Counted from the stretch's first letter, positions 40,439 through 53,895 are shown. The stretch is DNA of 64,000 nucleotides from Bordetella pseudohinzii (GCF_000657795.2 NZ_JHEP02000015.1:1-64000), one strand, 5' to 3'. The notes: generated by a model from the letters alone, not told the origin. A program made the numbers and translations.

Positions 40439-42642
40439 GCCGTGATCAGCCCCGCCTCGCCGGGGTCGGCGACGGCGGTCAGCTCCTGGCGGATCATGAC
40501 GGCGGCGCGCAGCATCTGCTTGACCGGATAGGCCAGGGCGGCGCCTTCGCCCGTGGTGTCGAACTGCGTCGGCAGCTCGGCCGGCTCCGGCTCGTCGGGC
40601 TGCAGGAGCTGCACCATGGCGTCGAGCGCCTGCTGGACCTCGGCCGGCGTCTGCGGCATGGCGGCCAGCGTGGGCACGGCGGCCGTGATCTGCGAGGCCA
40701 GGATGTGGTTCTGGATCAACAGGTTGTTGAATTCCGGCACGCTGACCTGATGCTGCTGCGGCTCGCTCATCATGCGATAGAAGGCCTCGGCATAATTGCT
40801 GAAGGCGATGTGCACGTTTTTGCGCGCCAGGCGCCAGGCGACGTCGGCATCGGCGATCGCATTGTCGCTGTCCGAGGCGGGCGCGCCGCCGTGCTGGCGC
40901 GCCACGTCGATGTAGTTCAGGCCGGCGCGCAGGTATTCGAGGTTGGCGCGCGAGGCGGCCCGGGCCAGGGGCTTCATGTAGCGCGCTTCCCACCAGGGCA
41001 GGACGTAGCTGCATAGCAGGGCCAGCACGCAGCCCAGCACGGTGTCGATGGCCCGCTCGCCGATCACTTCCAGCGACACCGAGCCGGGCGCCACGAAGTG
41101 AAAGACCAGCACCACGAACAGGGTATTGAAGATGGCGCTGCCCATGTAGTTGAGCTGCACCAGGCTGTTGCCCATGATGCAGGCGCCCAGCAGGACGGCG
41201 AAGAGCACGGCCGGCTTGTCGGTGGTCATGAACAGGGCCAGGGCCAGTATGCAGCCGATCAGCGTGCCCATCAGGCGCCAGCCGTTACGCTGGCGGGTGA
41301 GGGCGAAGCCGGGTTTCATGATGATGACGATGGTCAGCAGCACCCAGTAGCTGTGGGCGGCCATGTTCAGCGGCACCCAGCTGCCGATCAGGCCCAGCGC
41401 GATGGCCGCGGCCAGGGTCACGCGCAGGGCATAGCGGCAATGCGGCGAGTCCAGGCGCAGATTGCTGGTGATCATGCCCACCCGCACTTCCTGGCGCGAC
41501 ATGAAGCGGGTGAGGGATTTGTCGATGCGCAGCGTGCTGGTGGGGACGGCGTCGGGGTGGTGGCGCGTATGGTCGGCCAGGCGGTCGACGATGCGCGCGG
41601 CGTTGCGCAGGCGGCGCAGCACCTGGATGAGCAGCGCGAGTATCTCGGGCTCGCGCTCGCCCAGGCCCTGCTGCTTGAGCTGTTCGATTTCGTATTCGAT
41701 GGCGCGCAGTTCGGCCTTGGCGCTGCTGCGGTATTGCGTGGGCCGCCCGCGCGAGAGGTCCAGCGCGATGCGGTTGAGTTCCAGCGACATCTTGACCAGC
41801 GCGTCGCGCATGAAGACCAGGGCGTCGTTGCCGGTCAGCGCGCGGCGCAGCGAGGCGTAGTCGGTGTGGGTGGCCACCAGGGTGTCGAGCAGCTGCAGCA
41901 TGTCGACGAACATATTCCACAGCATGATGCGGTCGTTCTCGCGATAACCCTTGCCTTGGGGCAGGGCGCGCAAGACCAGGTCGCGGGCGGCCTGGTGGTT
42001 GTCGGTCATGGCCGATTGGCGCTGCATCAGCGTGCGGTACGACTCCTCAAGGTCGGCGTTTTCATCGTAGAAGCTGGCGCGCGAGGCCATATAGTCGGCC
42101 GTGGCGAACAGCGCCACCGACAGGGCCTGGCGCTCTTCGCGCAGCCAGAACAGGTGGCGAAAGCACAGGCTGAAGTAGAAATAGAACAGCGAGCCGCCCA
42201 GGGTGGCCAGGGAGTGCCACAGCACCTGGTCGGGCGCCATGGGTGTGTGCATGGTCAGCGTCATGAGCAGCAGGCCGGCAAAACCGATCAGGCCGCCGCG
42301 CTTGCCGAAGACGGTGAACATGGAGAACAGAAAGCACTGGCCGATCACCACGAACCAGAGCAGCAGCGGGTAGGTCGAGGCCAGCCCGGTGATGGTGACG
42401 GTGGAGACTCCAAGCAGGGCGCCGCCCAGCATTTCGTTGCTGCGGTGGCGCTGCGGCCCGCCGGGCTGGTCGATGATGGCCAGGCACTGCGCCCCGAAGG
42501 TGGCCACCAGGCCGATGCTGTATTGCCCCCAGATGCCGCCCAGCAGCAGCACGGGCAGCAGCATGCCGATGGCCTGGCGCACGCCGCCAAAGAAGTAGTG
42601 GCTGTAGAGAAAGCGCCGGATGCTGGCGATGCGCAGGTCCAT
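40435..42642 (-). CDS. FUSC-family inner-membrane protein, YccS-like
   Basis: A 735-residue protein with two sets of about five to six membrane helices (about 20-155 and 400-540), each followed by a long soluble helical domain. This is the duplicated layout of the FUSC/YccS/AaeB group, whose characterised member AaeB exports aromatic carboxylic acids. A marker segment is [20 protein letters not shown] in the second membrane set. Fusaric acid or hydroxycinnamate export is possible but not shown. It is divergent from ilvB. Confidence 0.85.
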   Translation of the reverse strand: MDLRIASIRRFLYSHYFFGGVRQAIGMLLPVLLLGGIWGQYSIGLVATFGAQCLAIIDQPGGPQRHRSNEMLGGALLGVSTVTITGLASTYPLLLWFVVIGQCFLFSMFTVFGKRGGLIGFAGLLLMTLTMHTPMAPDQVLWHSLATLGGSLFYFYFSLCFRHLFWLREERQALSVALFATADYMASRASFYDENADLEESYRTLMQRQSAMTDNHQAARDLVLRALPQGKGYRENDRIMLWNMFVDMLQLLDTLVATHTDYASLRRALTGNDALVFMRDALVKMSLELNRIALDLSRGRPTQYRSSAKAELRAIEYEIEQLKQQGLGEREPEILALLIQVLRRLRNAARIVDRLADHTRHHPDAVPTSTLRIDKSLTRFMSRQEVRVGMITSNLRLDSPHCRYALRVTLAAAIALGLIGSWVPLNMAAHSYWVLLTIVIIMKPGFALTRQRNGWRLMGTLIGCILALALFMTTDKPAVLFAVLLGACIMGNSLVQLNYMGSAIFNTLFVVLVFHFVAPGSVSLEVIGERAIDTVLGCVLALLCSYVLPWWEARYMKPLARAASRANLEYLRAGLNYIDVARQHGGAPASDSDNAIADADVAWRLARKNVHIAFSNYAEAFYRMMSEPQQHQVSVPEFNNLLIQNHILASQITAAVPTLAAMPQTPAEVQQALDAMVQLLQPDEPEPAELPTQFDTTGEGAALAYPVKQMLRAAVMIRQELTAVADPGEAGLITA

Positions 42643-43133
42643 GGAGCGAAAGCGAGTCTTGACCTGCCAAGTATAGAGATCCGTCCGGGTTTTTGGGGGC
42701 CGGATGGGTTGGAAAAACTCGCGGCGGCGCCAAAAAGCGGCCGCCGATGCGCCCCGGCGACACCCCGATTTGCGGAGGATGCCGCAACGCGGTAAATTGC
42801 CCCCTCTTGCGCCGGCCTGCTATCCGAATCCGGCGCGCGGGCGAGCAGGGCCCGGGCCACCTTCCGCGGCCTGCTGCGCCAGTAATACCTGCTGTTGGCC
42901 GCGCCACAAGCGTGTGTTGCCAAGGCTTCCATTTCGACCTCCGACGCCTTCTTGGGCGTTTGCACTGCGTCTCTGACGAGCGTGTGCCGGGTCGGCAGGG
43001 TGTCCGGGTGGCGTGGCTCCGTGAGCCGCAAAGCGCCGGATCATGCTGCCGTGCCAGGTACGGGTTCCGTCGCCGCCGTATCCGGGCGAGCGACAACCAG
43101 GGAAACAGGGCCGGTACAGAAAGGAAAGACAAC
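42643..43133 (+). other. Long upstream region and leader of ilvB
   Basis: About 490 bases between the FUSC and ilvB starts. A promoter candidate at 42770-42798 would give a leader of about 330 nt. GC-rich inverted segments occur near 42810-42890. I looked for a leader peptide rich in Ile, Val or Leu codons followed by a T-run terminator, as in enteric attenuation, and found none. Confidence 0.5.
42770..42798 (+). promoter_or_regulatory. Candidate sigma-70 promoter for ilvBHC
   Basis: TTGCGG (42770-42775) and TAAATT (42793-42798) are separated by the ideal 17 bases. The -10 hexamer is imperfect. It predicts a transcript start near 42805. Confidence 0.4.
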
Positions 43134-44849
<1,716 letters not shown>

Positions 44850-44859
44850 GGAGGCCACC

Positions 44860-46433
<1,574 letters not shown>

Positions 46434-46448
46434 TCGCGTCGGTTCAGC

Positions 46449-46476
46449 AAAAAGGCCGCCTGCGGGCGGCCTTTTT
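46449..46476 (+). terminator. Terminator after ilvC
   Basis: Perfect 12-bp stem AAAAAGGCCGCC with GGCGGCCTTTTT and a TGCG loop, 15 bases after the ilvC stop. Confidence 0.92.
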
Positions 46477-46596
46477 GCGTCCGGGGGCGCCCGCCGGCGG
46501 CAAGCCCGCCGCGACGGCGGGCGCCTGCCTTGCCTCAAGCAGGGCCAGATGAGTTAACCTTTCACCTTACAAAGCTTGCGGAAGTACCCATACGCC

Positions 46597-47364
46597 ATGC
46601 CCAATTTCAACATGCGCGATTCCGAGAATCGTCATCGCAGCATCTACCTGCTGCCCAATGCCTTTACGACGGCGGCCCTGTTCGCGGGCTTTTACGCCGT
46701 GGTGCAGGCCATGAACGACCGGTTCGAGACCGCGGCCATCGCGATTTTCGTGGCCATGGTGCTGGACGGGATGGATGGCCGCGTGGCGCGCCTGACCAAC
46801 ACCCAGTCGGCGTTCGGCGAGCAATATGATTCGCTGTCCGACATGACCTCCTTCGGGGTGGCCCCGGCCCTGGTCGCCTACGAGTGGATACTCCAGGATC
46901 TCGGCCGCTGGGGCTGGCTGGCGGCCTTTGTCTATGTGGCGGGCGCCGCGTTGCGGCTGGCGCGCTTCAATACCAATATCGCCGTGGTCGACAAGCGTTT
47001 CTTCCAGGGCCTGCCCAGCCCGGCCGCCGCCGCGCTGGTGGCCGGTTTCGTCTGGCTGGCCATCGACAACAAATTGCCCATCCACGACAGCATCATGGCC
47101 TGGGTGGCCTTCGGCCTGACGACCTATGCCGGCGTGGCCATGGTGTCGAACGCGCCGTTTTTCAGCGGCAAGAGCTTCGCGCTGGGCCGCAGCGTGCCTT
47201 TCTGGGGCATCCTGGTGGTCGTGGCCGTCTTTGTCTTCGTCTCCAGCGATCCCCCGGTCGTGCTCTTTGGCCTGTTCGTGCTCTATGGGTTCTCGGGCTG
47301 GGTGATCATGGCCTGGCGCTGGAGCCGGGCGCGCAGGCTGCAGCAAGAGCGCCGCGGCCAGTAA
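46597..47364 (+). CDS. pssA: CDP-diacylglycerol-serine O-phosphatidyltransferase
   Basis: A 255-residue inner-membrane enzyme that makes phosphatidylserine, the precursor of phosphatidylethanolamine. The CDP-alcohol phosphotransferase motif DG-x2-AR-x8-G-x3-D-x3-D is complete in DGRVARLTNTQSAFG followed by EQYDSLSD. About seven to eight hydrophobic segments are visible. The ATG at 46597 gives MPNFNMRDSEN; a TTG seven codons earlier is less likely. This is the integral-membrane type, not the E. coli type. A strong terminator follows. Confidence 0.93.
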   Translation: MPNFNMRDSENRHRSIYLLPNAFTTAALFAGFYAVVQAMNDRFETAAIAIFVAMVLDGMDGRVARLTNTQSAFGEQYDSLSDMTSFGVAPALVAYEWILQDLGRWGWLAAFVYVAGAALRLARFNTNIAVVDKRFFQGLPSPAAAALVAGFVWLAIDNKLPIHDSIMAWVAFGLTTYAGVAMVSNAPFFSGKSFALGRSVPFWGILVVVAVFVFVSSDPPVVLFGLFVLYGFSGWVIMAWRWSRARRLQQERRGQ

Positions 47365-47374
47365 GCCGTCTCGC

Positions 47375-47402
47375 AAAAAGGCCGCCCCGGGGCGGCCTTT
47401 TT
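47375..47402. terminator. Terminator after pssA, shared with the convergent gene
   Basis: Stem AAAAAGGCCGCC with GGCGGCCTTTTT around CCGG, symmetrical, so it can work on both strands. It lies 10 bases after the pssA stop and 10 bases past the stop of the convergent lipoprotein gene. Confidence 0.92.
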
Positions 47403-47412
47403 GTTGGGGCGC

Positions 47413-47931
47413 CTACCACCAGCCGCGGTCGCGCTCTTCGTACATGGGGTCCGGCCCGGGATGGAAGCGCGTGACCTGCTGGCCGTCGCGGCCCATATAG
47501 ACATACATCAGCGAGTTCCAGACGCTGGATTCCCGATAGCGGTAGGCCCAGACGACCTGGCGCACGCTGGGCAGGCCGGTCTCGCGGATTTCCGCCGGCG
47601 GGCCGAATTCGCAGCGCACGCGCTCGGCCGACCAGACGCCTTCGCCCAGGCGTTTGAAATGCGCATCGGTCAGCAGGGCTTCGAGCTGTTCGATCCGCCC
47701 GTCGGCGGTCAGGTTGGTGCCCCAGGCATACTGGCCCATGGGCTGCTGCGTCCAGATCACGCGCTGGCGTCCGTCGGGCAGCTGACAGCTGAAATTGGGC
47801 TGGCCGTACTGGCTCACGACGCTGGCGTAGGGCGAGCCAGGCGGGACCTGGGTCATGGGGGCGCAGGCGGCCAGGACGGCTACCGCGGCGCCTACTGCCA
47901 AGGCGCGCGCCAGAGTGTGCGAGCGGGACAT
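47413..47931 (-). CDS. Putative outer-envelope lipoprotein
   Basis: A 172-residue precursor with a lipoprotein signal peptide; the lipobox LAAC places the lipidated cysteine at residue 23. The mature part resembles the SmpA/BamE-like or OmlA-like pattern of small bacterial lipoproteins (SPYASVVSQYGQPN, then RQVVWAYRYRES), but I cannot assign a name. The C-terminal is acidic and aromatic. I recall a similar lipoprotein between pssA and rpsO in Bordetella. ATG 47931 was chosen because it starts the signal peptide. Confidence 0.85.
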   Translation of the reverse strand: MSRSHTLARALAVGAAVAVLAACAPMTQVPPGSPYASVVSQYGQPNFSCQLPDGRQRVIWTQQPMGQYAWGTNLTADGRIEQLEALLTDAHFKRLGEGVWSAERVRCEFGPPAEIRETGLPSVRQVVWAYRYRESSVWNSLMYVYMGRDGQQVTRFHPGPDPMYEERDRGWW

Positions 47932-48020
47932 GAGTATTCTCCTGAACGGGGGCTGTCCCCGATTTTGCCATCCTCTGGGGCGGGCCGGGAGGGCGCCGCG
48001 ATCCATTTTAGCGAATCGGC

Positions 48021-48026
48021 TATAAT
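48021..48026 (+). promoter_or_regulatory. -10 box of the rpsO-pnp promoter
   Basis: A consensus TATAAT in GGCTATAATCC. No good -35 lies 17 bases upstream. It implies a leader of about 150 nt before rpsO. Confidence 0.5.
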
Positions 48027-48182
48027 CCTTTTCGATCCGCATCTTCCGTGCATAGAGAGCACATGGGATATGCGGGCCGGGCGATGCGCGCCAAAACGCA
48101 TCGCCGTATTGATGATAAAGCAGTGTTTTTTCAACCCACGTCCGGGCACCTCGGCCCTGACGCATGTCCGTAGAGGTCAATA

Positions 48183-48452
48183 ATGTCTGTTGCTGACATC
48201 AAAAAAGCCGAAATCGTTTCGCAGTTCCAACGCGCGCAAGGCGATACCGGTTCCCCCGAAGTCCAGGTGGCTCTGCTCACCGCCCGCATCAACGAACTGA
48301 CCGGTCACTTCAAGGAACACGCGAAGGACCACCACTCGCGCCGCGGTCTGCTGCGCATGGTCAGCCGTCGTCGCAAACTGCTCGACTATCTCAAGGGCCG
48401 CAATCCCGATTCGTACCGCGCTCTGATCGAAAAACTCGGTCTGCGCAAGTGA
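48183..48452 (+). CDS. rpsO: 30S ribosomal protein S15
   Basis: An 89-residue primary 16S rRNA-binding protein. It begins [12 protein letters not shown] and keeps the RNA-binding signature around [14 protein letters not shown] and [21 protein letters not shown]. In E. coli S15 represses its own translation through a leader pseudoknot; the long leader here allows something similar. It lies upstream of pnp as in most proteobacteria. Confidence 0.97.
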   Translation: MSVADIKKAEIVSQFQRAQGDTGSPEVQVALLTARINELTGHFKEHAKDHHSRRGLLRMVSRRRKLLDYLKGRNPDSYRALIEKLGLRK

Positions 48453-48478
48453 TCGACGGGGCTGGCTCCCCATGACGC

Positions 48479-48517
48479 AACCGTGGTCGCTGCGACGCTG
48501 TCGCGACGGCCACGGTT
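48479..48517 (+). terminator. rpsO-pnp intercistronic hairpin
   Basis: Arms AACCGTGG (48479-48486) and CCACGGTT (48510-48517) enclose an inner TCGC/GCGA stem and are followed by TTTTTC. It lies 26 bases after rpsO and can act as a partial terminator or a processing site before pnp, as known in E. coli. Confidence 0.7.
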
Positions 48518-48541
48518 TTTCATTTGCAAGGAACCATCGTC

Positions 48542-50701
48542 ATGTTCAATAAAGTGACCAAGACCTTCCAATACGGCCAGCACACGGTCGTACTGGAAAC
48601 CGGCGAGATCGCTCGCCAGGCCTCCGGCGCTGTGCTTGTGTCCGTTGAGGACACCGTCGTGCTGGCCACGGTCGTCGCCGCCAAGAAGGCCAAGCCCGGC
48701 CAGGACTTCTTTCCGCTGACCGTCGACTACATCGAAAAGACCTATGCGGCCGGCCGCATTCCCGGCGGCTTCTTCAAGCGCGAAGGCAAACCCTCCGAAA
48801 AGGAAACGCTGACCTCCCGCCTGATCGACCGCCCGCTGCGCCCGCTGTTCCCGGAAGGCTTCTACAACGAAGTCCAAGTGGTCATCCACACGCTGTCGGT
48901 CAATCCGGAAATCGATCCCGATATCCCGGCCATGATCGGCGCCTCGGCCGCCCTGGCCATCTCGGGCATCCCGTTCAATGGCCCCATCGGCGCGGCCCGC
49001 GTGGGCTATATCGACGGCCAGTACGTCATCAATCCCACCGCTTCGCAGCTCAAGACCTCCAAGATGGACCTGGTGGTCGCCGGTACGGAAAACGCCGTGC
49101 TCATGGTGGAATCCGAAGCCCAGCAGCTGTCCGAAGACATCATGCTCGGCGGCGTGGTGTTCGGCCATGAACAGATGCAGGCCGCCATCAACGCCATCCA
49201 TGACCTGGTGCGCGACGCCGGCAAGCCCGAGTGGACCTGGGCGCCCGCGCCCAAGAACGAAGCCCTGATCAGCGCGGTGACCGCCGCTGCCCAGGAAGGC
49301 CTGAACGCCGCCTACCAGATCCGCGAAAAGCAGGCCCGCACGACCAAGCTGCGCGAAGTCTACGCCGACGTGTCGGCCAAGCTGGCCGAGCAGGCCGCCG
49401 CGGCCGGCCAGGAAGCGCCCGATGGCGTGACCGTGGACAACATCCTGTTCGACCTGGAAGCCCGCCTGGTGCGCAGCCAGATCCTGAACGGCGAGCCCCG
49501 TATCGACGGCCGCGACACCCGCACCGTGCGTCCGATCAGCATCCGCCTGGGCGTGCTGCCGCGCGCCCACGGCAGCGCCCTGTTCACCCGTGGTGAAACG
49601 CAGGCGCTGGTGGTGGCCACGCTGGGCACCAAGCAGGACGAGCAGATCATCGACGCCCTGATGGGCGAGTACCGCGACCGCTTCATGCTGCACTACAACA
49701 TGCCTCCCTTCGCCACTGGCGAAACGGGCCGCATCGGTGTGCCCAAGCGGCGTGAAATCGGCCACGGCCGCCTGGCCAAGCGTTCGCTGGTGTCGGTGCT
49801 GCCCAAGCCCGAGGACTTCCAGTACACCATCCGCATCGTCTCGGAAATCACCGAGTCCAACGGCTCGTCGTCCATGGCTTCGGTCTGCGGCGGTTCGCTG
49901 GCCATGATGGACGCCGGTGTCCCGACCACGGATCACGTCGCTGGCGTGGCCATGGGCCTGATCCTGGAAGACGGCAAGTTCGCCGTGCTGACCGACATCC
50001 TGGGCGATGAAGATCACCTGGGCGACATGGACTTCAAGGTTGCGGGTACCGAGAACGGCATCACCGCGCTGCAGATGGACATCAAGATCCAGGGCATCAC
50101 CAAGGAAATCATGCAGGTGGCGCTGGCCCAGGCCCGCGAAGGCCGCCTGCACATCCTCGGCAAGATGCGCGAGTCCCTGGATGGTTCGCGCACCGAGCTG
50201 TCGGCCTTCGCGCCGCGCATGCTGACCATCAAGATCAACCCCGAGAAGATCCGCGACGTGATCGGCAAGGGCGGCGCCACCATCCGCGCGCTGACCGAAG
50301 AGACCGGCACGCAGATCGACATCTCCGATGACGGCACCATCGTGATCGCCAGCGTGGACGAGGCCCAGGCCAAGGAAGCGCAGCGCCGCATCGTCGAACT
50401 GACCGCCGATGTCGAAGTCGGCCAGATCTACGACGGTTCCGTGCTGCGCCTGCTGGATTTCGGCGCCATCGTGCAAGTGCTGCCGGGCCGCGACGGCCTG
50501 CTGCACATCTCGGAAATCGCCAACTACCGCATCGCCAACATCAACGATGTGCTGAAGGTCGGCCAGCAGGTCCGCGTCAAGGTCATCGAGGCCGACGACA
50601 AGGGCCGCCTGCGCCTGTCGATCAAGGCCATCGGCGGCATCGAGCAGCAGCAACAGCCTGCCGCCGAGGCGGCAGCCCAGTCCGAGCCGCAGGCCGAGTA
50701 A
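48542..50701 (+). CDS. pnp: Polyribonucleotide nucleotidyltransferase (PNPase)
   Basis: A 719-residue 3'-5' phosphorolytic exoribonuclease, a trimer and degradosome component. Two RNase PH domains are joined by a helical linker; the second carries the catalytic aspartates ([15 protein letters not shown]). A KH domain follows at about 555-615 ([20 protein letters not shown]) and an S1 domain at about 620-695 ([20 protein letters not shown]). ATG 48542 gives the standard MFNKVTKTF start. A strong terminator follows. Autoregulation through the upstream hairpin is likely by analogy with E. coli. Confidence 0.97.
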   Translation: MFNKVTKTFQYGQHTVVLETGEIARQASGAVLVSVEDTVVLATVVAAKKAKPGQDFFPLTVDYIEKTYAAGRIPGGFFKREGKPSEKETLTSRLIDRPLRPLFPEGFYNEVQVVIHTLSVNPEIDPDIPAMIGASAALAISGIPFNGPIGAARVGYIDGQYVINPTASQLKTSKMDLVVAGTENAVLMVESEAQQLSEDIMLGGVVFGHEQMQAAINAIHDLVRDAGKPEWTWAPAPKNEALISAVTAAAQEGLNAAYQIREKQARTTKLREVYADVSAKLAEQAAAAGQEAPDGVTVDNILFDLEARLVRSQILNGEPRIDGRDTRTVRPISIRLGVLPRAHGSALFTRGETQALVVATLGTKQDEQIIDALMGEYRDRFMLHYNMPPFATGETGRIGVPKRREIGHGRLAKRSLVSVLPKPEDFQYTIRIVSEITESNGSSSMASVCGGSLAMMDAGVPTTDHVAGVAMGLILEDGKFAVLTDILGDEDHLGDMDFKVAGTENGITALQMDIKIQGITKEIMQVALAQAREGRLHILGKMRESLDGSRTELSAFAPRMLTIKINPEKIRDVIGKGGATIRALTEETGTQIDISDDGTIVIASVDEAQAKEAQRRIVELTADVEVGQIYDGSVLRLLDFGAIVQVLPGRDGLLHISEIANYRIANINDVLKVGQQVRVKVIEADDKGRLRLSIKAIGGIEQQQQPAAEAAAQSEPQAE

Positions 50702-50719
50702 TCGGTTTGCCCCGGCAGG

Positions 50720-50747
50720 AAAACGGCGCCTTCGGGCGCCGTTTTTC
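50720..50747 (+). terminator. Terminator after pnp
   Basis: Perfect 11-bp stem AAAACGGCGCC with GGCGCCGTTTT, a UUCG-type tetraloop and a following T-run. Confidence 0.92.
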
Positions 50748-50858
50748 TTTTCTTTGCAAAAAAGCGGGAACATCCCGGCTTGCGGGTTGATGCAAATCCG
50801 GTAAAGTCTTGGCAGTTCCGCGGGCTGCGGATGACGGCAGAGGACTGGCGAATCGGGC

Positions 50859-51587
50859 ATGAGGGGATGGCGGCTGGCCGCGACGATACTGGCAACAGGC
50901 TGGGGCCTGGCGGGCTGCGTGGCGCCTGCCGCGACCCCATCGTCGGGGCGGGTGCCGCATAGCGAACCCATGTCGGCCGACCAACTGGCCCAGACCGACT
51001 TCAACCGCACCGTCACCCTCGAAGTCCGCGATAATTTCAACAGCCTGTATACCCTGCTGGACAAGCTCTACCGGCGCAATCCGCGCGAGTGGCGCAAGTC
51101 CGGGGTGGCCGACCAGGCCGCCGCCGTGGCCTACGTCAAGCGCCTGGTCGACGAGCGCCGCGCGCCGGCGGGGCTGGCGGGCCTGCGCGATATCCAGGTG
51201 CTGGCCGTGGCGCTGGATCCCAATTACCAGGGCGACCGCGTGGCCGCCTTCATCTACGGCATGGCCGACACCATACTGGCCGCGCATAACGACAAAACCC
51301 GCTTCTATGTCTCCGATGTGCTGGACGGCCAGCGCATCTTCAATGCCGCGCGCAACGTCGAGGCGGCCGCCTGGCTGCTGTCCTCGCGCCGCAATCCCCA
51401 GGGCGAGTCGCTGCTGCTGGCCAATGAAATGTCCTCCACGGCCACGAATCTCAGCTTTGAACGGGAGTTCGGCGCTATCATCGGTCGGCTGGATCTGATC
51501 GCCAACCTGCTGGGCGAAAACTCCCGGCGCGTAGGGATCAACTATGCCCAGGGCCTGATGTTCTTCAATTTTCTGCCGGTGCGCTGA
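50859..51587 (+). CDS. Conserved lipoprotein of unknown function
   Basis: A 242-residue precursor with a signal peptide ending LAGC, the lipidated cysteine being residue 20. The mature protein is largely helical (TLEVRDNFNSLYTLLDKLYRRNP, DRVAAFIYGMADTILAA in outline) and contains no cysteine pair or enzyme motif I recognise. It belongs to a hypothetical family that I recall next to pnp in this bacterial group. It ends 11 bases before the threonine ammonia-lyase gene and may be cotranscribed with it. Confidence 0.85.
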   Translation: MRGWRLAATILATGWGLAGCVAPAATPSSGRVPHSEPMSADQLAQTDFNRTVTLEVRDNFNSLYTLLDKLYRRNPREWRKSGVADQAAAVAYVKRLVDERRAPAGLAGLRDIQVLAVALDPNYQGDRVAAFIYGMADTILAAHNDKTRFYVSDVLDGQRIFNAARNVEAAAWLLSSRRNPQGESLLLANEMSSTATNLSFEREFGAIIGRLDLIANLLGENSRRVGINYAQGLMFFNFLPVR

Positions 51588-51598
51588 CCGGCTTAGCC

Positions 51599-52816
51599 AT
51601 GATCGATTTTGCCGCCATCCAAGCCGCCCGCGACCATCTGCGCGGGCAGGTGCAAAAGACCCCGTTCACGCTGTCGCGCACGCTGTCGGACATCCTGGGC
51701 GCCGAAGTCTGGCTCAAGTTCGAGAACCTGCAGTTCACGGCTTCCTTCAAGGAGCGAGGCGCGCTCAACCGCATGCTGACGCTGTCGCCCGAAGAGCGCG
51801 CCAAGGGCGTGATCGCGGTGTCGGCCGGCAACCACGCCCAGGGGGTGGCCTACCACGCCCAGCGCATGCAGGTGCCCGCCGTGATCGTCATGCCGCGCTT
51901 CACGCCCACCGTCAAGGTCGCCAACACCAAGCGCTTCGGCGCCGAGGTGGTGCTGGCCGGCGATACCTTCGACGATGCCAAGGCGCACGGCTTCGAGCTC
52001 GCCCAGGCGCGCGGCCTGACCATGATCCACCCCTATGATGACGAGGCCGTCATCGCCGGGCAGGGGACCATAGGCATCGAGATGCTGGAGACCCAGCCGG
52101 ACCTGGACGCCATCGTCATCGCCATCGGCGGGGGCGGCCTGATCTCCGGCGTGGCCACGGCCGCCAAGGCCATCAAGCCCGGCATCGAGATCATCGGCGT
52201 GCAGACCGAGCGCTTTCCGTCGATGTATGCGGCGGTGCGCGGCGTCTCCATGGACAGTGGGCACTACACCATCGCCGAAGGCATCGCGGTCAAATCGCCC
52301 GGCACGCTCACCCAGGAGATCGTCAGCCGGCTGGTGGACCGTATCGAACTGGTCGGCGAGGCCGACATCGAGCACGCCATCGTCGTCCTGCTGGAAATCG
52401 AAAAAACCGTGGTCGAGGGCGCCGGCGCGGCCGGCCTGGCCGCCTTGCTGCTGGACAAGGCGCGCGGCACCAATCACTACAAGGGCAAGCGCATTGGCCT
52501 GGTGCTCACCGGCGGCAATATCGATCCCCTGATGCTGGGCGAACTCATCGAGCGCGGCATGGTGCGGGCAGGGCGCCTGGCCCGCATACGGGTGGATCTG
52601 CGCGACCTGCCCGGCGCCCTGGCCCAGGCGACCCGGCTGATCGCCGACGCCCACGCCAATATCACCGAAGTCCATCACCAACGCGCGTTCACGGCCCTGC
52701 CGGTGCGCAATGTCGAGGTGGATTTCGTGCTGCAGACCCGGGGGCCCGAGCACATCCAGGAAGTCATCGGCATCCTCAATGACGCTGGCTTTGCCGCCAG
52801 CAATCACGATCACTGA
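51599..52816 (+). CDS. ilvA: Threonine ammonia-lyase
   Basis: A 405-residue PLP enzyme that turns threonine into 2-oxobutyrate and ammonia, feeding isoleucine synthesis. The PLP lysine is Lys51 in TASFKERGAL, the phosphate-binding loop is GGGGLISG, and a C-terminal ACT-like domain spans about residues 325-400 (ARIRVDLRDLPGALAQ). With one ACT domain and about 400 residues it is the short form, between E. coli TdcB and full-length IlvA. The 2-oxobutyrate produced is a substrate of the IlvBH enzyme encoded about 8 kb upstream. Confidence 0.92.
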   Translation: MIDFAAIQAARDHLRGQVQKTPFTLSRTLSDILGAEVWLKFENLQFTASFKERGALNRMLTLSPEERAKGVIAVSAGNHAQGVAYHAQRMQVPAVIVMPRFTPTVKVANTKRFGAEVVLAGDTFDDAKAHGFELAQARGLTMIHPYDDEAVIAGQGTIGIEMLETQPDLDAIVIAIGGGGLISGVATAAKAIKPGIEIIGVQTERFPSMYAAVRGVSMDSGHYTIAEGIAVKSPGTLTQEIVSRLVDRIELVGEADIEHAIVVLLEIEKTVVEGAGAAGLAALLLDKARGTNHYKGKRIGLVLTGGNIDPLMLGELIERGMVRAGRLARIRVDLRDLPGALAQATRLIADAHANITEVHHQRAFTALPVRNVEVDFVLQTRGPEHIQEVIGILNDAGFAASNHDH

Positions 52817-53391
52817 ACCAGATTCTTGACCCGATAGAGGCGCTCGCGGTGCAGGGTGGCGGCCAGGGGCTCGGCCTCGCGGCCCAGCGCCACGTAGTCC
52901 TGGGGCACGGGGGCCAGCGCTTCCAGCACGGCCTGCGGATGCTGCGCATGCCAGCGCGCGATCAGGGTGTCGGGATTGAAGGCGTCCAGCCCCTGGCGGC
53001 GCATTTCCGAGCGATTGAAATCCTTCAGGTTCCAGGTGGCGACCTGCACCACCGGCGGCACCTGCAGCCCGCAGCGCGCGCGGCGCGCCAGGCCGGCGGC
53101 GATGACATGGAAGTCCTTGGGGTCGCTATAGCGCAGCCCGGCCTCGTAGGGCTCGATATCGGGCTCCAGGGCTTGCGGGAACTGCGTATTCATCTGCGCC
53201 CATTGCTCATCCAGAAAGGCCGGCGGCACCTCCCATAGGCGCGCCGCATTGCGCCGCCATTCCTGGCCGATGCGTTCCGTCCACACCGGCTGGTAAACCT
53301 GGGCCGCGGCCAGGCGCAGCATCAGCCGGCGCACGATGTTGGACATGAGGACGCAGGCGTCGAGGACGATATAGGGAGCGGGCTGGGACAA
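52810..53391 (-). CDS. PIN-domain protein (putative ribonuclease)
   Basis: A 193-residue PIN-fold protein, related to toxin nucleases such as VapC but longer. The first acidic residue is in YIVLDACVL (Asp11), and later ones are in RYSDPKDFHVIAAG and TWNLKDFN, the usual PIN order. No ATG exists ahead of the first strand, so I chose the TTG at 53391; starting at the next ATG would remove the catalytic aspartate. No antitoxin gene is adjacent. Its 3' end overlaps ilvA by 7 bases. Function is unproven. Confidence 0.75.
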   Translation of the reverse strand: MSQPAPYIVLDACVLMSNIVRRLMLRLAAAQVYQPVWTERIGQEWRRNAARLWEVPPAFLDEQWAQMNTQFPQALEPDIEPYEAGLRYSDPKDFHVIAAGLARRARCGLQVPPVVQVATWNLKDFNRSEMRRQGLDAFNPDTLIARWHAQHPQAVLEALAPVPQDYVALGREAEPLAATLHRERLYRVKNLVQ

Positions 53392-53550
53392 GATGAGGCG
53401 GGAGCGGCGGGACGCCGACGCTTGGGGCAGGGACGGGGGCAGTATAGCGCTGGCCGGACGAGTCTTCTCTGCCAGGTCCGATATGGGGTGTATCCGTGAG
53501 ACCGTCAGCGGCTTTTCGGCAAGCATGCCTGTGTCGATAAAGGAGTGCCT

Positions 53551-53895
53551 ATGACGCCGGAGCAACGTGCCGCATTGCGAGATTGGGTGCAGATTTTTGC
53601 CGCCGTGGCCGTCCCCCTGGTGGTGGCCGTGCTGGGCTGGATGTTCCAGACCTCCTGGAAGGAGCGCGAGATCGGGCGCGACTATGTCAAGCTGGCCGCG
53701 GATATCGTGGCCGCCAAGGATGTTCCGCCCGCCTTGTGCGATTGGGCCAGCGAGATCATCAGGGCGACCTCGCCGGTTCCGTTCGTGGTTTCCGACCCGA
53801 GCCGCCTGGAGAGTCCATCGAAGTTCTCTCCGGACCGTGCCGAATCGCGGATCGAGCCGCTCAGGCGCGCCCTCGAGACCAAGGTTCGGCCCTGA
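53551..53895 (+). CDS. Small membrane-anchored hypothetical protein
   Basis: A 114-residue protein with one N-terminal membrane helix (about residues 12-32, WVQIFAAVAVPLVVAVLGW) and a soluble C-terminal part (DYVKLAADIVAAKDVPPALCDWASEII in outline). AAAGGAG lies 6 bases before the ATG, which supports the start. No family is recognised. It lies between the PIN gene and the tRNA pair. Confidence 0.7.
   Translation: MTPEQRAALRDWVQIFAAVAVPLVVAVLGWMFQTSWKEREIGRDYVKLAADIVAAKDVPPALCDWASEIIRATSPVPFVVSDPSRLESPSKFSPDRAESRIEPLRRALETKVRP

Noticed and set aside
42800-43133. Classical ilv attenuator with a leader peptide
   Set aside because: No short frame rich in Ile/Val/Leu codons and no terminator with a T-run was found.
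48386-51064. A minus-strand open frame of almost 900 codons opposite rpsO and pnp
   Set aside because: It mirrors two conserved genes and has low-complexity composition typical of antisense frames.
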